Assembly (NCBI GenBank): GCA_945906015.1
Contig: CAMDQV010000105.1
Coordinates: 1-7,107 of the forward strand
From: Pedobacter schmidteae
Lineage (GTDB): Bacteria > Bacteroidota > Bacteroidia > Sphingobacteriales > Sphingobacteriaceae
Direction of reading: 5' to 3'
Length of the DNA: 7,107 bases
Below are positions 5,185-7,107 of this stretch, piece by piece. The position numbers and the translations under genes are program-made. Every line of letters starts with the position of its first letter. Position 1 is the first letter of the stretch. The notes beneath the pieces are model-generated. The model made no database searches, was not told the origin of the DNA, and saw nothing but the letters and a program-made list of their open reading frames with translations.

Positions 5185-7107
5185 TTAATGCCCAACCATA
5201 AATACAGCATTACTGAATAACAGTTTACCATTCTCCCAAAAACTTCGAAATAGCGGGTCATCAGCTAAATATACTACTGAGCCATTCCCAATTTCCTGAA
5301 CACCAAAAATCAAACCATCGCTTAATTTTTTCCTGACTTTGGAACCTACAAAACCGGTAACATAATTATCTTTCTTAAAAACTCCAACATTCCAGCCTTC
5401 ACTCATGTATTGATAAACATTATCATCAAGCTTTAGGGTATAATAGAAATCAGGAAAACCAAAAGCAAGAGGATGGGTATTATCTAGATCTACTTTATAT
5501 ATAGCACCTGGAATATTTGTTTGAACACGTTCTCTTTCTCGGTTTTCATAAGATTTAAGTGCTTTATAAGGATCAACATCCTTTTCTTCTTTCTTTTCTT
5601 CTTCCTTATTTTTAATGTCAAAACCTTTTACCCCAACCAGTTGAGATACAGCAGCATCCATGGCGATAAGCTTTCCGCCACTGCGTATCCATTGCAGCAT
5701 TTTTTCGTTTCCTAAATCAGTATATTTCCCATTAGGTAAAATAAGCACATCAATGCTTGACCAATCGATGCGGTTAAGATCCTGTGATCGAACTACACTA
5801 ATCGGATAGTTAATCTGTTGCTCAAAAAAATGCCAGATCTCTCCAAAAGCTAGTGAAGAAGCCGCCTCGCCGCTTACAACAACAACCCTTGGTTTTTTGA
5901 TATACCGAACCTTATCTGAGCCAAGATCTGCACCCTTATCTACAAAAGCTGAAGAAATTGGCTGTAAAGCAATACCTGATTTGCTGGCTAGTTCTGTTAT
6001 TACCTTCTCAAAACCTCCATCAAGGTTTGAATTTCCATTACGCGCAATAATCAATGAACCTGCATTGAATCTATTACCCCCGCTTTCGAAAGCAATTTCA
6101 GAATACCGAACCTTTATATTTTTACTTAATAATTGGGCTAGAAACTTAGCATCTGCCAGCGAATTCCAGTTTGCAACGTAAGCAACCGGATTTGACAGGC
6201 TAGAGATAGTTGAAGTTTGTACTTCAAGAGTACTCATCAAAGGACTTAAGGACTCTTTACTAGCGAATGCTTGAATTCCGTGGGCATAGGGCAAAGACCA
6301 TGCAGTAATGTCGTAGGTTGCAGAGTCAGAAACAAAGGTATTAGGTTCAAATAATACTTTTAAAAGAACAGATTTTGGTTGATAAGCACTGATAACCATA
6401 TCGGTTTTGTTAACCTTAATATTCTCAGACTTTGCTGTGAAGTAGTTGAAAGCCTGTGCTCCTTTTGCCGACCCATACCCAAATTCAATTCCATTGCGTT
6501 GTAAAAGCGTAGCCAGACTTTTGAGTTTTTCAGGATTATCTCCCCGAATAATATAAGATTTATACTCGCCAGGAGGGTTTGTTTTACTGCTGGCAAAATA
6601 ATTACTGAACTCATTCAATGCCTTTTCTGCATTTTTTGATGACGCTTCGACTGTAGAAAGTCCGGTGGTAAAATGATGGTCGATACGGTTTTTTAAAGTA
6701 AGGGTATCCCCTTCTGAATTAATAATTGCCAATCCGGCTCTTCCTGAACCTCCTTGTTCAAAGGTCATACCTACAGAACCATTATAGATTGCATAAGTAT
6801 CACCATAAGATGGATATAAAAGATCAAAGCGCTCTTTAGTAAAATACATCCAGCCTTTTTCATCAAAATAACGGGCATTGTTTTTTCCGATGATGGTTTG
6901 AAATTCTCTTTGCCATTTACTAATATCCTGGTGATAAGGTTCTGCTGCTGGAGCAAAAAAATAGGGCTCATCAACCCCTTGTTCATGAAAATCTACATGA
7001 ACTTGAGGAAGCCATTTATTAAATACTGCCAGGCGCTGCTGACTTTCTATTTGAGACTGCCATGCCCAGTCGCGGTTAAGGTCGAAATAATAATGGTTTG
7101 TTCGTCC
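5185..7107 (-). CDS. M14-family zinc carboxypeptidase-like protein with C-terminal amidotransferase-like domain (5' end outside window)
   Basis: The reading frame is open from the window edge, giving 640 visible residues and no start codon; an ATG at 6849 is internal. The first visible residues, GRTNHYYFDLNRDW, match the substrate-binding Asn-Arg segment of M14 carboxypeptidases (N11-R12). H41 in VDFHEQG should be the third zinc ligand, and E117 in MTFEQGG the catalytic Glu; their 76-residue spacing fits carboxypeptidase A. The HxxE ligand pair and any signal peptide would be upstream. A family-typical segment with YDITAWSLPYAHG lies at about 265-277. From 407 (RVVVVSGE) a class I glutamine-amidotransferase-like fold follows (DVLILPNG, GGKLIAMDAA) with no Cys at the nucleophile elbow, so it is probably non-catalytic. 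A Lys/Glu-rich insertion lies at 500-510. Such proteins usually exceed 800 residues, so roughly a fifth to a quarter may be missing. Role: presumably secreted peptide hydrolysis; specificity unknown. Confidence 0.88.
   Translation of the reverse strand, partial: GRTNHYYFDLNRDWAWQSQIESQQRLAVFNKWLPQVHVDFHEQGVDEPYFFAPAAEPYHQDISKWQREFQTIIGKNNARYFDEKGWMYFTKERFDLLYPSYGDTYAIYNGSVGMTFEQGGSGRAGLAIINSEGDTLTLKNRIDHHFTTGLSTVEASSKNAEKALNEFSNYFASSKTNPPGEYKSYIIRGDNPEKLKSLATLLQRNGIEFGYGSAKGAQAFNYFTAKSENIKVNKTDMVISAYQPKSVLLKVLFEPNTFVSDSATYDITAWSLPYAHGIQAFASKESLSPLMSTLEVQTSTISSLSNPVAYVANWNSLADAKFLAQLLSKNIKVRYSEIAFESGGNRFNAGSLIIARNGNSNLDGGFEKVITELASKSGIALQPISSAFVDKGADLGSDKVRYIKKPRVVVVSGEAASSLAFGEIWHFFEQQINYPISVVRSQDLNRIDWSSIDVLILPNGKYTDLGNEKMLQWIRSGGKLIAMDAAVSQLVGVKGFDIKNKEEEKKEEKDVDPYKALKSYENRERERVQTNIPGAIYKVDLDNTHPLAFGFPDFYYTLKLDDNVYQYMSEGWNVGVFKKDNYVTGFVGSKVRKKLSDGLIFGVQEIGNGSVVYLADDPLFRSFWENGKLLFSNAVFMVGH
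5581..5604 (-). repeat. In-frame 12-bp tandem repeat encoding a Lys/Glu linker
   Basis: On the plus strand, CTTTTCTTCTTT (5581-5592) is followed by CTTTTCTTCTTC (5593-5604), two 12-bp units differing at the last base. They lie within a 29-base pure pyrimidine tract (5579-5607). In the peptidase they encode the E/K cluster of the amidotransferase-like domain. Gain or loss of one unit would add or remove four residues without a frameshift. Confidence 0.7.

Noticed and set aside
5521..6181. Plus-strand open frames opposite the peptidase gene
   Set aside because: Both are antisense to a conserved M14 protein. The first owes its Phe-rich run to the polypyrimidine tract, so it is a shadow.
6847..6849. 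ATG at 6849 as the start of the peptidase gene
   Set aside because: The same frame stays open to the window edge and encodes the NRDW and DFHE motifs of the M14 domain upstream, so this Met is internal and the gene is truncated by the window, not by mutation.
6360..6986. Minus-strand open frames of 84 and 71 codons overlapping the peptidase in another frame
   Set aside because: The peptidase frame is open throughout and carries the conserved family motifs, so these are frame shadows.

Overview
The window looks like chromosome of a Bacteroidota member, most likely Sphingobacteriaceae (Pedobacter-like). The reasons are a SusC/SusD outer-membrane pair, AT-rich DNA, no Shine-Dalgarno sequence before the starts, and a TAnnTTTG-type -7 promoter element. 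The species assignment is inference. All three recognisable genes lie on the minus strand, so transcription runs from high to low coordinates.

Layout in transcription order. (1) Positions 7107-5185 hold the 3' 640 codons of an M14-family zinc carboxypeptidase-like protein whose start lies beyond the window. It carries a C-terminal class I amidotransferase-like domain, and a hairpin terminator follows its stop. (2) A 493-bp intergenic region (4692-5184) holds that terminator, several inverted and direct repeats, a weak plus-strand terminator, and the promoter and leader of the next operon. (3) A SusC/RagA-type TonB-dependent outer-membrane transporter (4691-1581) is followed after 24 bp by (4) its SusD/RagB-type surface lipoprotein (1556-60). 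A perfect 21-bp hairpin closes the operon at 44-2.

How they work together: SusC forms a TonB-driven barrel and SusD the lid that captures substrate on the cell surface, so the pair imports one class of oligomer. No glycoside hydrolase, sulfatase, sigma/anti-sigma pair or hybrid sensor is visible, so the substrate cannot be read from the window. The nearest catabolic gene is a peptidase, which makes peptide import possible but unproven, especially as the peptidase appears to be terminated separately.

The coding content is ordinary for this phylum. The least explained part is the SusC upstream region: three 11-bp tandem copies in the leader, a dyad where the -33 element should be, a divergent promoter-like sequence, and a gene-free plus-strand stretch ending in a terminator-like hairpin. 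I found no CRISPR array, tRNA, rRNA, insertion sequence or clearly new system.
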